64,000 bases of DNA, from NCBI RefSeq assembly GCF_001426525.1, contig NZ_LMEW01000001.1, positions 128,978 through 192,977 of the forward strand, in the 5' to 3' direction. Made by a program: the position numbers and the translations under genes. The stretch is from Massilia sp. Root133 (GTDB lineage Bacteria; Pseudomonadota; Gammaproteobacteria; Burkholderiales; Burkholderiaceae_D). Below are positions 27,831 through 36,484 of the stretch, piece by piece; the stretch's first letter is position 1; every line of letters starts with the position of its first letter. The notes beneath the pieces were generated by a model that saw nothing but the letters and a program-made list of their open reading frames with translations, was not told the DNA's origin and made no database searches.

Positions 27831-28786
27831 GCTGTCAAGTTGGGGGCGCCCCGTGCGATGCGCTCGCGCAGGACTCTTTCGAAGTGAGTCGGATCGTGCG
27901 GCGTGAGCATTTCGGCTTCGCGCGGACGGTGATAATCATACAGGCGCGACAGCCAGAAGCGCAGCGCCGCTGCGCGCAGCATGGGCAGCCATGCCGCCTG
28001 GTCGGCTGGCGTAAATTGACGCACCGCGTGGTAGGCGCGCGTCAGCGCCACGACGCGTGCCTCGTCGAGGCGGCCGGTGTCCAGGTCGATGCACCAGTCG
28101 TTGACGGTGACGGCCAGGTCGAACAGCCACGTGTCCCAGCCGGCAAAATAAAAGTCGAAGCAGCCGGACAGGCGTTCGCCGACGAACATCACGTTGTTGC
28201 GGAACAGGTCGGCGTGGACGGGGCCGCGTTCCAGCTCGGCGTACGTCGGACCAGCCGCGAACTCGCGCTGGAATGCCAGTTCGGATTGCAGCAGCGCGGC
28301 CGTCTCGGCATCGAGGAACGGCAAGACCTTCGGCACCGTCTCGACCCACCAGTCCAGCCCGCGCAGGTTCGGCTGCTGCAGCGGGAAGTCGCGCCCGGCC
28401 AGGTGCATCTTCGCGAGGATCGTGCCCACTTCGGCGCAGTGGACCGGTTGCGGATCCATCTGCGAACTGCCGTCGAGCTTGCTGACGATGGCGGCCGGCT
28501 TGCCGTGCAATGCCACGACGAGCTCGCCGGCGTCGTTCGCCACCGGCGCCGGCACGGGAATGCCGCGCTCGGCCAGGTGGCGCATCAGCTGCACGTAGAA
28601 GGGCAGTTGCTCGAAGCTGAGGTTTTCGAAGATGGTGAGGACGTACTCGCCGCGTTCCGTCGTCAGAAAGAAATTACTGTTTTCGATACCGCTCGCGATG
28701 CCCTTGAGCGCGAGTGCTTTGCCAAGAGGAAATTGCTTGATCCACTGGGAGAGGTCATCCAGCGTGACCGGGGTGAAGACTGCCAT
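27827..28786 (-). CDS. thrB: ThrB, homoserine kinase (APH-like fold)
   Basis: Encodes 319 residues. It phosphorylates homoserine in threonine synthesis. This is the non-GHMP ThrB of pseudomonads and Burkholderiales with an aminoglycoside-phosphotransferase fold. The N-lobe includes [28 protein letters not shown]. The kinase catalytic loop reads [14 protein letters not shown] (HADLFRNN in place of HxDxxxxN), followed by [25 protein letters not shown] as the metal-binding segment. The start is the ATG at 28786 ([16 protein letters not shown]), the usual family opening. The upstream DUF2782 gene is 51 bases away on the same strand. Confidence 0.94.
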   Translation of the reverse strand: MAVFTPVTLDDLSQWIKQFPLGKALALKGIASGIENSNFFLTTERGEYVLTIFENLSFEQLPFYVQLMRHLAERGIPVPAPVANDAGELVVALHGKPAAIVSKLDGSSQMDPQPVHCAEVGTILAKMHLAGRDFPLQQPNLRGLDWWVETVPKVLPFLDAETAALLQSELAFQREFAAGPTYAELERGPVHADLFRNNVMFVGERLSGCFDFYFAGWDTWLFDLAVTVNDWCIDLDTGRLDEARVVALTRAYHAVRQFTPADQAAWLPMLRAAALRFWLSRLYDYHRPREAEMLTPHDPTHFERVLRERIARGAPNLTA

Positions 28787-28837
28787 TGTGTAGGAAAGAA
28801 AAGTCGCGGTAGCGGTCGCCTCAGGCGACCGGGCTTG

Positions 28838-29281
28838 TTACTTCTTCTCTGGCTCGGCGGTAGCCGGCATGGGAGGAGGAGGCGGCACGTCGGCCGTCGT
28901 CGGGGCGTTGGTGCCGGATTCGCTCGTGGCTTTCCGCTTGCCCGACAGATCGAACTCACCCACCTTCCACTGCGGCGCGCGGATCGAATTCGTCTGCGCG
29001 TTGCCGGGCTGGGTGTTCGGTTTCATGTAGTAATGGCTGCCACCGGGCGTGGTGACTTCGACTTCGGTGACCTGGCCGCCGTCGCGCGTTTCCTTGATCT
29101 GGGTGCCGCGCTTCGGCGGAATCGTCGTCGCGGGAACGTCGCTGCCCGGCTCGATACGCTCGAGTTTCGGCGGTGCCGGGCTCGGGGTCGGCTGCGTGGT
29201 CTGCTGCTGGGCCGCGGCCAATCCTGCCTGGCAAGTCAGGAACAGCGCGAAAGTGGCGAGGCGGATAGGGGTACGCGGCAT
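28838..29281 (-). CDS. DUF2782 secreted protein
   Basis: Encodes 147 residues. I start it at the ATG at 29281, for which AAGGTGAT is at good spacing; a GTG nine bases upstream is possible. A signal peptide (PRTPIRLATFALFLTCQAGLAAAQ) is followed by a Pro/Gln-rich segment, then the DUF2782 core (IKETRDGGQVTEVEVTTPGGSHYYMKPN, and RAPQWKVGEFDL). The C-terminus is Pro/Thr-rich and ends in a charged EPEKK. DUF2782 is widespread in beta- and gammaproteobacteria next to thrB and polA, which it is here. The function is unknown. Confidence 0.88.
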   Translation of the reverse strand: MPRTPIRLATFALFLTCQAGLAAAQQQTTQPTPSPAPPKLERIEPGSDVPATTIPPKRGTQIKETRDGGQVTEVEVTTPGGSHYYMKPNTQPGNAQTNSIRAPQWKVGEFDLSGKRKATSESGTNAPTTADVPPPPPMPATAEPEKK

Positions 29282-29455
29282 GATGATCACCTTTGTCGTT
29301 TAGTCCATTGTAACAAAGGGCGCCACTTCTCTGTGAAAAGTGTGGCTTCGTCCCCATCTGGATGACATTGCCTGCCCAGCTTTTCTCCATTTCCGATTCT
29401 GCGATAATGGCGCACGTTTTGCCGTGCCGCCGCGGCCCACTTTTTACTCTGCCCT

Positions 29456-32218
29456 ATGGACAACACCCTGCTTCTCGTCGACGGTTCCAGCTATCTCTAC
29501 CGCGCTTTCCATGCGCTGCCCGACCTGCGCAGCCCGGACGGCTACCCGACCGGCGCGATGCACGGCATGGTCAACATGCTGCGCCGCCTGCGCGCGGACT
29601 TCCCGGCCGCGTACATCGCCTGCGTGTTCGACGCGAAGGGCAAGACCTTCCGCGACGACCTGTATCCCGAATACAAGGCGACGCGCGCCTCGATGCCGGA
29701 AGACCTGGCGAGGCAGATCGAGCCGATCCACGAAGTCGTGCGTCACATGGGCTGGCCGATCCTGATGGTGGAGGGCGTCGAAGCGGACGACGTCATCGGC
29801 ACGCTCGCGGCGCAGGCGACGGCGCGCGGCCTGAACACGGTCGTCTCGACCGGAGACAAGGACCTCGCCCAGCTCGTCAACGACAAGGTCATGCTGATCA
29901 ACACGATGAGCAACGAAAAGCTCGACGAAGCGGGCGTGCTGGCCAAGTTCGGCGTGCCGCCGAACCGCATCATCGACTACCTGACCCTCATCGGCGACAC
30001 CGTCGACAACGTCCCCGGCGTCACCAAGTGCGGCCCGAAGACGGCCCTCAAGTGGCTGACCCTGCACGGCTCGCTGGACGGCGTGATCGAGAACGCCCAC
30101 AGCATCACGGGCGCCGTCGGCGAGAACCTGCGCGCCGCGCTGGAATGGTTGCCGAAGGGCCGCGAACTGATCACCGTGAAGACGGACTGCGACCTCGTGG
30201 GCCACGTCGTGTCGATCGAGGAGACGCTCATCGGGCGCCCCGAGGACAAGGACGCGCTGCGCGATTTCTTCCAGCGCTACGGCTTTAAAACGATGCTGCG
30301 CGAGATCGGCCCCGGCAACGCGGGCAAGTACGGCATGCCTGGCGCGCCCGGTGCGCCGGCGCTGAATTCGCCGGAAGGCGCGGCGGGTACGCAACCGGGC
30401 ATGCCGATCATCAAGGGCGAGTACGAGACCGTCACCACGCAGGAGCAATTGGAGCGCTGGCTCGCGCTGATCGACCAGGCGGCACTGACTTCCGTCGACA
30501 CGGAGACGACGTCGCTCGACCCGATGACGGCCGAAATGGTCGGTATCTCGCTGTCGGTGGAGGCGGGCAAGGGCGCGTACATCCCCCTCGCGCACCGCTA
30601 CGCCGGCGTGCCGGAGCAGCTGAACCGCGAGGACGTCCTCGAGCGCATGAAGCCGTGGCTGGAAAATCCGGACAAGCCGAAGCTGGGCCAGAACCTGAAA
30701 TACGACAGCCACATCTTCGAAAACCACGGGGTGAAACTGCGCGGCATCGTGCACGACACCCTGCTGCAGTCGTACGTGTTCGAATCGCACAAACCGCACG
30801 ACATGGACACGATGGCGCTGCGCCACCTGGGCTATACGACCATTCCCTTCGTCGACGTGTGCGGCAAGGGCGTGAACCAGATCTGCTTCGACCAGGTGGA
30901 ACTGGGCCGCGCGACCGAGTACGCGGCCGAGGACTCCGACATCACCCTGCGCCTGCACCACGCGATGATCGGCCACGTGGAAAGCGACAAGGGCCTGGAC
31001 TATATCTACCGCAGCATCGAGCTGCCGACGTCCGTCGTGCTGCAGAAGATCGAGCGCAACGGCGTGCTGGTCGACGCGGACAAGCTGGCGGCGCAGTCGA
31101 ACGAGCTGGCCGCGCGCATCATGGAACTGGAGCAGCAGGCGTATGAACTGGCCGGCGGCCCGTTCAACCTCGGCTCGCCCAAGCAGATCGGCGAGATCTT
31201 CTTCGGCAAGCTGCAGCTCCCCGTCATCAAGAAGACGGCGACCGGCGCGCCGTCCACCGATGAAGAGGTCCTGCAAAAGCTGGCGGAAGACTATCCGCTG
31301 CCGAAGATCCTGCTGGAGCACCGCGGCCTCTCCAAGCTGAAGTCGACGTACACCGACAAGCTGCCGAAGATGGTGAACCCGAAGACGGGCCGCGTGCACA
31401 CGAACTACGCGCAGGCCGTCGCCATCACGGGCCGCCTGGCGTCGAACGATCCGAACCTGCAGAACATCCCCGTGCGCACGAGCGAAGGCCGGCGCATCCG
31501 CGAAGCGTTCGTGGCGCCGGCGGGCAGCGTGATCGTGTCGGCCGACTATTCGCAGATCGAGCTGCGCATCATGGCCCATATCTCGGAAGACGAGGCGATG
31601 CTGCGCGCGTTCGCGGCCGGCGAGGACATCCACCGCGCCACCGCCGCCGAGATCTTCGGCCTGCCGCCGGAAGAAGTGCAGAGCGAGCAGCGGCGCTACG
31701 CGAAGGTCATCAACTTCGGCCTCATCTACGGCATGAGCGCGTTCGGCCTCGCGCAGAACCTGGGCATCGAACGGGGCGCCGCGAGCAACTACATCGAGCG
31801 CTATTTCCAGCGCTTCGCGGGCGTCAAGCGCTACATGGACGAGACCCGTTTGCTCGCGAAGGAGCGGGGCTTTGTCGAAACGGTATTCGGCCGCCGCCTG
31901 TGGCTCCCGGAGATCAACTCGCCGAACGGCCCGCGCCGCGCCGGCGCCGAACGGGCCGCGATCAACGCGCCGATGCAGGGCACCGCGGCGGACCTGATCA
32001 AGCTCGCCATGATCGCCGTGCAGGACTGGATCGAGAAGGATGCCCTGCGCACCCGCATGGTGATGCAGGTGCACGACGAACTGGTGCTGGAAGTGCCGCA
32101 GGACGAACTGGAACTCGTCAAGCAGAAGCTGCCGGAACTGATGGGCGGCGTGGCCACGCTGAAGGTGCCGCTGGTGGCCGAAACCGGTGTTGGAACGAAC
32201 TGGGAGGAGGCTCACTGA
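29456..32218 (+). CDS. polA: PolA, DNA polymerase I
   Basis: Encodes 920 residues. Three domains are present. Residues about 1-290 are the 5'-3' exonuclease (LLVDGSSYLYRAFHALP, CVFDAKGKTFR, GVEADDVIG). About 320-505 is the 3'-5' exonuclease, with the DxE pair intact (D348 and E350 in SVDTETTSLD), so proofreading should be active. About 530-920 is the polymerase, with RRYAKVINFGLIYGM as motif B and the carboxylate SADYSQIELR as motif A and VHDELVLE as motif C. Between the exonucleases a Gly/Ala/Pro-rich linker (about 290-318) joins the domains. The gene overlaps the following convergent hydrolase by 7 bases. Confidence 0.97.
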   Translation: MDNTLLLVDGSSYLYRAFHALPDLRSPDGYPTGAMHGMVNMLRRLRADFPAAYIACVFDAKGKTFRDDLYPEYKATRASMPEDLARQIEPIHEVVRHMGWPILMVEGVEADDVIGTLAAQATARGLNTVVSTGDKDLAQLVNDKVMLINTMSNEKLDEAGVLAKFGVPPNRIIDYLTLIGDTVDNVPGVTKCGPKTALKWLTLHGSLDGVIENAHSITGAVGENLRAALEWLPKGRELITVKTDCDLVGHVVSIEETLIGRPEDKDALRDFFQRYGFKTMLREIGPGNAGKYGMPGAPGAPALNSPEGAAGTQPGMPIIKGEYETVTTQEQLERWLALIDQAALTSVDTETTSLDPMTAEMVGISLSVEAGKGAYIPLAHRYAGVPEQLNREDVLERMKPWLENPDKPKLGQNLKYDSHIFENHGVKLRGIVHDTLLQSYVFESHKPHDMDTMALRHLGYTTIPFVDVCGKGVNQICFDQVELGRATEYAAEDSDITLRLHHAMIGHVESDKGLDYIYRSIELPTSVVLQKIERNGVLVDADKLAAQSNELAARIMELEQQAYELAGGPFNLGSPKQIGEIFFGKLQLPVIKKTATGAPSTDEEVLQKLAEDYPLPKILLEHRGLSKLKSTYTDKLPKMVNPKTGRVHTNYAQAVAITGRLASNDPNLQNIPVRTSEGRRIREAFVAPAGSVIVSADYSQIELRIMAHISEDEAMLRAFAAGEDIHRATAAEIFGLPPEEVQSEQRRYAKVINFGLIYGMSAFGLAQNLGIERGAASNYIERYFQRFAGVKRYMDETRLLAKERGFVETVFGRRLWLPEINSPNGPRRAGAERAAINAPMQGTAADLIKLAMIAVQDWIEKDALRTRMVMQVHDELVLEVPQDELELVKQKLPELMGGVATLKVPLVAETGVGTNWEEAH

Positions 32219-32991
32219 GCCTGTAAGAACGCCCCCGCCAAGCGCGCGACTTCCGTCGTCGCCAGCAGGTTGTAATGCGTCGTCCCCGGCACGATGGCCA
32301 GCCGGGCGGCGGCGCGCAATGACCCATCCAGCCCCGCGTCGCGCTGGCCGCCGCCGAGCGCCTTGTAGAACCCGGCGATGTGGTCCAGCGTGATCGCATC
32401 CGCATCCGCGAACACCAGCATCGTCGGCGCCTGGATGCCACTCACCTGCGGCATCCAGTCGTAGTCGCGGCTCTGTAATTCTCCCATCTTGCGGAAAGCC
32501 GTTTCCCAGTTCACGGCCGGATACAGCTTGCCCAGCGGCGACTGCGCGACGTGGGCGCCGATCTGCGCGGCCTGCGTGTCCATGTGGTCGAAGGCCGTGC
32601 GCACTTCCGGATAAAAACCGTTCCGGCTGGCCGCCGCCGACACGACGATCAGCCGGTCGACGACGTCCGGATGCCGGATCGCCGTTTGCAGCGCGACGCC
32701 GCCGCCGAACGAATACCCCAGCAGGTCGGCCTTGCCCAGGCCGAGTTCCCGGATCACGCCCGCGACATCGTCCGCCAGCGTTTCGAAGCGCAGCGGGCGG
32801 TCCACGTCCGGCGTGTGGCCGTGGCCTTGCAGGTGGATGGCGATCACGCGGCGACCCGCGGCCAGCGCGGCGATGTTCGGGCCGAACGCTTCGCTGGCCA
32901 TGATCCCGCCGTGCAGCAGCACGAGCGGCTTGCCGGTGCCGTGTTCTTCGACGTGGATCTGCATGCCGTTGACGGTGATGGAAGTAGTCAT
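32212..32991 (-). CDS. Alpha/beta hydrolase
   Basis: Encodes 259 residues from the ATG at 32991 (GAGGA at good spacing). It has the fold's signature elements: the HGG oxyanion segment in LVLLHGGIMASEAFG, the nucleophile elbow GYSFGGG, an aspartate in MLVFADADAITLDH and the catalytic histidine in GTTHYNLL. No signal peptide is present. The closest impression is the soluble epoxide-hydrolase/BPHL-like branch. Substrate is not predictable. An inverted repeat and a sigma70-like promoter lie just upstream. Confidence 0.85.
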   Translation of the reverse strand: MTTSITVNGMQIHVEEHGTGKPLVLLHGGIMASEAFGPNIAALAAGRRVIAIHLQGHGHTPDVDRPLRFETLADDVAGVIRELGLGKADLLGYSFGGGVALQTAIRHPDVVDRLIVVSAAASRNGFYPEVRTAFDHMDTQAAQIGAHVAQSPLGKLYPAVNWETAFRKMGELQSRDYDWMPQVSGIQAPTMLVFADADAITLDHIAGFYKALGGGQRDAGLDGSLRAAARLAIVPGTTHYNLLATTEVARLAGAFLQAQ

Positions 32992-33022
32992 GATGGTCCT
33001 CGCAAGTGGGTGAGTGCCACGC

Positions 33023-33050
33023 AGAATACTCAGCCATATTATGTTGTCAA
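33023..33050 (-). promoter_or_regulatory. Sigma70-type promoter of the alpha/beta hydrolase gene
   Basis: On the minus strand TTGACA (complement of 33045-33050) is followed after 16 bases by TATTCT (complement of 33023-33028), 32 bases before the ATG at 32991. The -35 hexamer is perfect, the -10 matches four of six. Confidence 0.5.
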
Positions 33051-33071
33051 ACATATCTTGTTCAGTATGTT
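33040..33071. promoter_or_regulatory. Inverted repeat set TATGTT / AACATA over the hydrolase -35 region
   Basis: TATGTT (33040-33045), GTCA spacer, AACATA (33050-33055) form a perfect inverted repeat that covers the -35 hexamer. A third TATGTT arm (33066-33071) pairs with AACATA across a 10-base gap. This is the layout of a TetR- or MarR-type operator, but no such regulator lies in this neighbourhood, so the assignment is inference. Confidence 0.4.
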
Positions 33072-33205
33072 CTAACCGCTACAAGATGCTTCAGGTGTAA
33101 GCAGACGTTTCAATGTGCGTTGCTTAACATAAAAATTTCCAGCTGGAATGTAGATTGTATGTACCGTCCGTGACGAGGCGGGCATTTCCACAAAAGGCAC
33201 ACACC

Positions 33206-34411
33206 ATGAACAACACATTCCACCAAGCCGGGCTGCTGGCAGGCAGCGCTCTGATCGCAACCACTCTCGTCGCCTGCGGCGGCGGCGGCGGAGGCTCGGG
33301 CACGCCGGGACCGGCGACCACCGCGTCCACGGGTACCCTGAGCGTCGCGCTGACCGATGCGCCGGCCTGCGGTTTCGATGCCGTCAACGTCACGGTCAGC
33401 AAGGTCCGCGTCAATGCCAGCGCCAGCGCGGGCGAGACGGACGCGGGCTGGACCGACATCACCCTCAACCCGGCCCGGAAGATCAACCTGCTGAACCTGA
33501 CCAACGGCGTGCTCGACACGCTGGGCCAGACGCCGCTGCCCGCCGGCCACTATTCGCAGCTGCGCCTCGTGCTGGATGCGAACGCGAATACCGTCGTGCC
33601 AACGGGCGGCACCGAACAGGCGCTAGTGACGCCGAGCGCCACGCAGAGCGGCATCAAGCTGACCAGGGAATTCGATGTCGCGGCCGGCCAGCAGGTCGAC
33701 CTCGTGCTCGACTTCGACGCCTGCAAATCGGTGGTCACGCAAGGGAAGGGCCGCTACCTGTTGAAACCCGTCGTGAAGGTCGTGCCGACGGCCGCCGTCG
33801 GTATCTCCGGCGTCGTCGCCGCGTCGCTGCTGGGCAGCCACGCGACCGTGTCGGCGCAGCAGAACGGCGTCGTGATCGCGTCCACCGTGCCGAATGCGGC
33901 GACGGGCGAATTCTTCCTGTCGCACCTGGCGACCGGTAACTACGACGTGGTGATCACGGCCGACGGCCATGCGGCGGGCGTGGTCGGCGCCGTGCCGGTG
34001 GCGGCCAGCGGCAGTACGGTGCTGAGCACCACGGGCGCGCCGCTCGACCTGCCTGCCGGCGCGACGGGCTCGATCGCGGGCACCGTGACCCTGCCCGCGA
34101 ACGCCACCGAGGCGGCCTATGTGTCGGCGAAGCAGACGTTCGCCGCCGGTCCGACGGTGACCGTCAAGTATGCCGGCGCCGATATTTCCACCGGTGCGTA
34201 CGCGATCGCGAACCTGCCGGTGACGGCGCCGCAGTACGCCGTCTACAGCGCGACCCTGCCGCTGACCTTCACGGCAGCGACGACGGTGCTGCCGGGCGTG
34301 GGCAAGTACCGCGTCGAGGCGGCCGGCACGGGCTACACGACCAAGGCCATCGACGCCGTCGATATTTCGACGGCCAACGCGACCAAGGCCGATTTCACGC
34401 TGGCACCCTGA
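33206..34411 (+). CDS. DUF4382 domain lipoprotein
   Basis: Encodes 401 residues from the ATG at 33206. The signal sequence ends in a lipobox (LVAC), followed by a glycine run and a Gly/Thr/Pro-rich linker. Residues about 43-190 match DUF4382 (GTLSVALTDAPACGFDAVNVTVSKVRVNASAS, ARKINLLNLTNGVLDTLG, LPAGHYSQLRLVLD). The rest is repetitive beta-sheet sequence resembling carboxypeptidase-regulatory or Ig-like folds (SIAGTVTLPANATE; ANLPVTAPQY). Such proteins are surface or periplasmic lipoproteins with no assigned biochemical role. Confidence 0.87.
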   Translation: MNNTFHQAGLLAGSALIATTLVACGGGGGGSGTPGPATTASTGTLSVALTDAPACGFDAVNVTVSKVRVNASASAGETDAGWTDITLNPARKINLLNLTNGVLDTLGQTPLPAGHYSQLRLVLDANANTVVPTGGTEQALVTPSATQSGIKLTREFDVAAGQQVDLVLDFDACKSVVTQGKGRYLLKPVVKVVPTAAVGISGVVAASLLGSHATVSAQQNGVVIASTVPNAATGEFFLSHLATGNYDVVITADGHAAGVVGAVPVAASGSTVLSTTGAPLDLPAGATGSIAGTVTLPANATEAAYVSAKQTFAAGPTVTVKYAGADISTGAYAIANLPVTAPQYAVYSATLPLTFTAATTVLPGVGKYRVEAAGTGYTTKAIDAVDISTANATKADFTLAP

Positions 34412-34475
34412 GCAAGCGCGCCGCCGCCGCCGCTGCTAAGATAGCAAGCCTTTCAAGACCCAACGAAGGAAGGCG

Positions 34476-35282
34476 ATGAACGACAACGCAAGCGGCTTCG
34501 CGGCGGCCGCGCTACCCATCGCGGCGCAGTCCGTGATCCACACCGAGTCCGACGGCCTGGCCGTCGGCACCATCCGCCTGGCCATCGACGGCCAGGAAGT
34601 GCCCGTGTATGTCGCCCGCCCGGCGGGGCAGGACCAGCTCCCGGTGATGATCGTCGTGTCCGAGATCTTCGGCCTGCACGAACACATCGCCGACGTGGCG
34701 CGCCGCTTCGCCAGACAGGGCTACCTCGCGCTGGCCCCCGATTTCTTCATCCGCCAGGGCGACCCGTCCACGATCCCCGACATCCCGACGCTGATGGCGC
34801 AGATCGTCCGCAAGGCGCCGGACGCCCAGGTGATGGGCGACATCGACGCCTGCGTGGCCTGGGCCGGCGAGAACGGCGGCGATATCGACCGGCTCGGCGT
34901 CAACGGCTTTTGCTGGGGCGGCCGCATCACGTGGCTGTACGCGGCGCACAACCCGCGCGTGACGGCGGCCGTGGCGTGGTACGGCAAGCTGGTGGCCGAT
35001 CCGAATCCGCCGGGCCAGCCGGCGCACCCGATCCACGTCGCGTCCACGCTCACCGTGCCCGTGCTCGGCCTGTATGGCGCGAAGGACACCGGCATCCCGG
35101 TCGCCACGGTCGAACGGATGACGGCCGCGCTGGGCCAGGGGACCAGCGATTCCGCGATCGTCGTCTACCCCGACGCCGGCCACGCGTTCTACGCCGACTA
35201 CCGCCCGAGCTACAACGCGAAGGATGCCCGCGACGGCTTCGCGCGCGCGCTGGCCTGGTTCCGCGAACACGGCGCCGGCTGA
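34476..35282 (+). CDS. Dienelactone hydrolase family protein
   Basis: Encodes 268 residues. The dienelactone hydrolase fold is clear. The nucleophile is the cysteine in GFCWGG, the aspartate is in VLGLYGAKDTGIP, the histidine is in PDAGHAFYADYRPSYN, and the strand-end glutamate sits in SEIFGLHEHI. It has no signal peptide. Related enzymes open dienelactones in chloroaromatic breakdown, but many act on other esters, and no aromatic-degradation genes adjoin it. The ATG at 34476 follows GAAGGAAGGC. The ZIP transporter follows after about 30 bases, with its own promoter-like sequence. Confidence 0.9.
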   Translation: MNDNASGFAAAALPIAAQSVIHTESDGLAVGTIRLAIDGQEVPVYVARPAGQDQLPVMIVVSEIFGLHEHIADVARRFARQGYLALAPDFFIRQGDPSTIPDIPTLMAQIVRKAPDAQVMGDIDACVAWAGENGGDIDRLGVNGFCWGGRITWLYAAHNPRVTAAVAWYGKLVADPNPPGQPAHPIHVASTLTVPVLGLYGAKDTGIPVATVERMTAALGQGTSDSAIVVYPDAGHAFYADYRPSYNAKDARDGFARALAWFREHGAG

Positions 35283-35308
35283 CGGCAGCACGCCCGTCGG
35301 GTTACAAT
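35279..35308 (+). promoter_or_regulatory. Candidate promoter for the ZIP transporter
   Basis: CTGACG (35279-35284) and TACAAT (35303-35308) are 18 bases apart. The transcript would begin near 35315, at or just before the TTG at 35316, leaving an AAGAGG ribosome site at 35357-35362 in the leader. Confidence 0.45.
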
Positions 35309-35315
35309 CAACGGT

Positions 35316-36143
35316 TTGCGCCCGGGGCGTGTGCATCCGCACGCCCCCAGAAAAAGAAGAGGCTTCCAGATCGACCCGATTCTCATCTCCATCCTGCTGG
35401 CCACCGGCCTGGCGGGCGTGGTCAGCATCACGGCCGCCGCGGTGTTTTCCTTTACGCTGCTGTCGAAGGTCGTCGAACGCATGGTCAGCCTGTCGGTCGG
35501 CATCATGCTGTCGACGTCGCTGCTGCATGCGTTGCCGGAAGCGTTCGAGTCGAAGGCCGACACGCATGCGCTGTTCGCCACCCTGCTGGGCGGCCTGCTC
35601 GCGTTCTTCCTGCTGGAGAAGGTGGCGCTGCTGCGCCATTCGCACCATCACGAGGGCGACGGGCACCATCACGCGCATGGCCACGACGCGCGCCAGGCCG
35701 GGCGCGCCGGCTGGATGATCCTGATCGGCGACGGCATGCACAACTTCACGGACGGCATCCTGATCGCGGCCGCCTTCCTCGCCAATCCGCAACTGGGCAT
35801 CGTCACCGGCGTGGCGATCATCGCCCACGAGATCCCGCAGGAGATCGGCGACTTCATCGTGCTGCTGAACGCCGGCTTCTCGCGCGTGCGCGCCTACGTG
35901 TTCAACCTGTTGTGCAGCCTGCTGGCCGTGCTGGGCGGGATACTCGGGTATGCGACCCTGGACCGCGCCAGCGACCTGATTCCCTATGTGCTGGTGTTCG
36001 CGTCGTCCGGCTTCATCTACATCGCCGTGAGCGACCTGATGCCGCAGATGCAGCGCCGGGCCACCGTGCGCGAATCCATTCCGCAAGTCCTGCTGATCGG
36101 CCTCGGCGTCGTCATCGTGCTGGTCCTGACGCACGGCCATTAA
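35316..36143 (+). CDS. ZIP family metal transporter; start codon uncertain
   Basis: Encodes up to 275 residues with about eight hydrophobic helices. The typical ZIP features are the histidine-rich loop (LRHSHHHEGDGHHHAHGHDA), then HNFTDGILIAAAF with the conserved His/Asp for zinc, and HEIPQEIGDF. It moves divalent metals such as zinc across the inner membrane. The reading frame has no ATG near the start. TTG at 35316 is the only usual alternative, but it sits at the predicted transcription start. AAGAGG at 35357-35362 lies seven bases before ATC at 35370, where the expected ATGGACCCG is ATCGACCCG. A non-AUG ATC start is therefore possible. Confidence 0.88.
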   Translation: MRPGRVHPHAPRKRRGFQIDPILISILLATGLAGVVSITAAAVFSFTLLSKVVERMVSLSVGIMLSTSLLHALPEAFESKADTHALFATLLGGLLAFFLLEKVALLRHSHHHEGDGHHHAHGHDARQAGRAGWMILIGDGMHNFTDGILIAAAFLANPQLGIVTGVAIIAHEIPQEIGDFIVLLNAGFSRVRAYVFNLLCSLLAVLGGILGYATLDRASDLIPYVLVFASSGFIYIAVSDLMPQMQRRATVRESIPQVLLIGLGVVIVLVLTHGH

Positions 36144-36167
36144 GATACTAAACGCTGCGCCCTGCGG

Positions 36168-36197
36168 TTGACAGGGCGATTCCTCGCGACCTATGCT
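36168..36197 (+). promoter_or_regulatory. Sigma70 promoter upstream of the 47-residue gene
   Basis: A perfect TTGACA (36168-36173) is separated by 18 bases from TATGCT (36192-36197). The predicted transcript starts near 36204, shortly before the GGAGG site at 36213-36217. Confidence 0.7.
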
Positions 36198-36223
36198 GGG
36201 CCGTTAGCTGAACGGAGGCCGGC

Positions 36224-36367
36224 ATGGCGAAGCTCTTGAGTGAATGGATTGCAGCATTGCGCGACAAGCCGTCGCGCTTCGCCTACGTGGTCGTGGCCCT
36301 CGTGCTGTCGGTCGTGTTGTTCACGCTGGCGGACTTTTTGCCGGCGCCGTACGACTTCAGTCATTAA
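36224..36367 (+). CDS. 47-residue single-helix membrane protein, function unknown
   Basis: The reading frame from the ATG at 36224 to TAA is supported by a Shine-Dalgarno site (ACGGAGG) at six bases and by a strong sigma70-type promoter 27 bases further upstream. The protein reads MAKLLSEWIAALRDKPSRF, then the hydrophobic stretch AYVVVALVLSVVLFTLADFL, ending PAPYDFSH. It is an amphipathic N-terminus with one membrane helix and a short tail. Nothing in it suggests catalysis. It has the look of a membrane-attached small regulator or assembly factor. It is not obviously linked to the genes on either side. Confidence 0.6.
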   Translation: MAKLLSEWIAALRDKPSRFAYVVVALVLSVVLFTLADFLPAPYDFSH

Positions 36368-36383
36368 TCGACGCGGCCCATGA

Positions 36384-36473
36384 ACGTCGCCCCTGCGAAG
36401 GCAGGGGCCCGATTTTGCAAGCGCTGCCACTGCGCGTAAAACCTGGATCCCCGCCTTCGCGGGAACGACGGCT
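36384..36473. repeat. REP-like palindrome pair (BIME-like)
   Basis: CCCCTGCGAAGGCAGGGG (36390-36407) and CCCCGCCTTCGCGGG (36449-36463) flank a short spacer, with GTC/GAC tails outward (36386 and 36467). It lies directly after the 47-residue gene and before the sulfurtransferase gene. The same layout occurs at 23135-23217. Confidence 0.6.
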
Positions 36474-36484
36474 TGGCTGAACAT

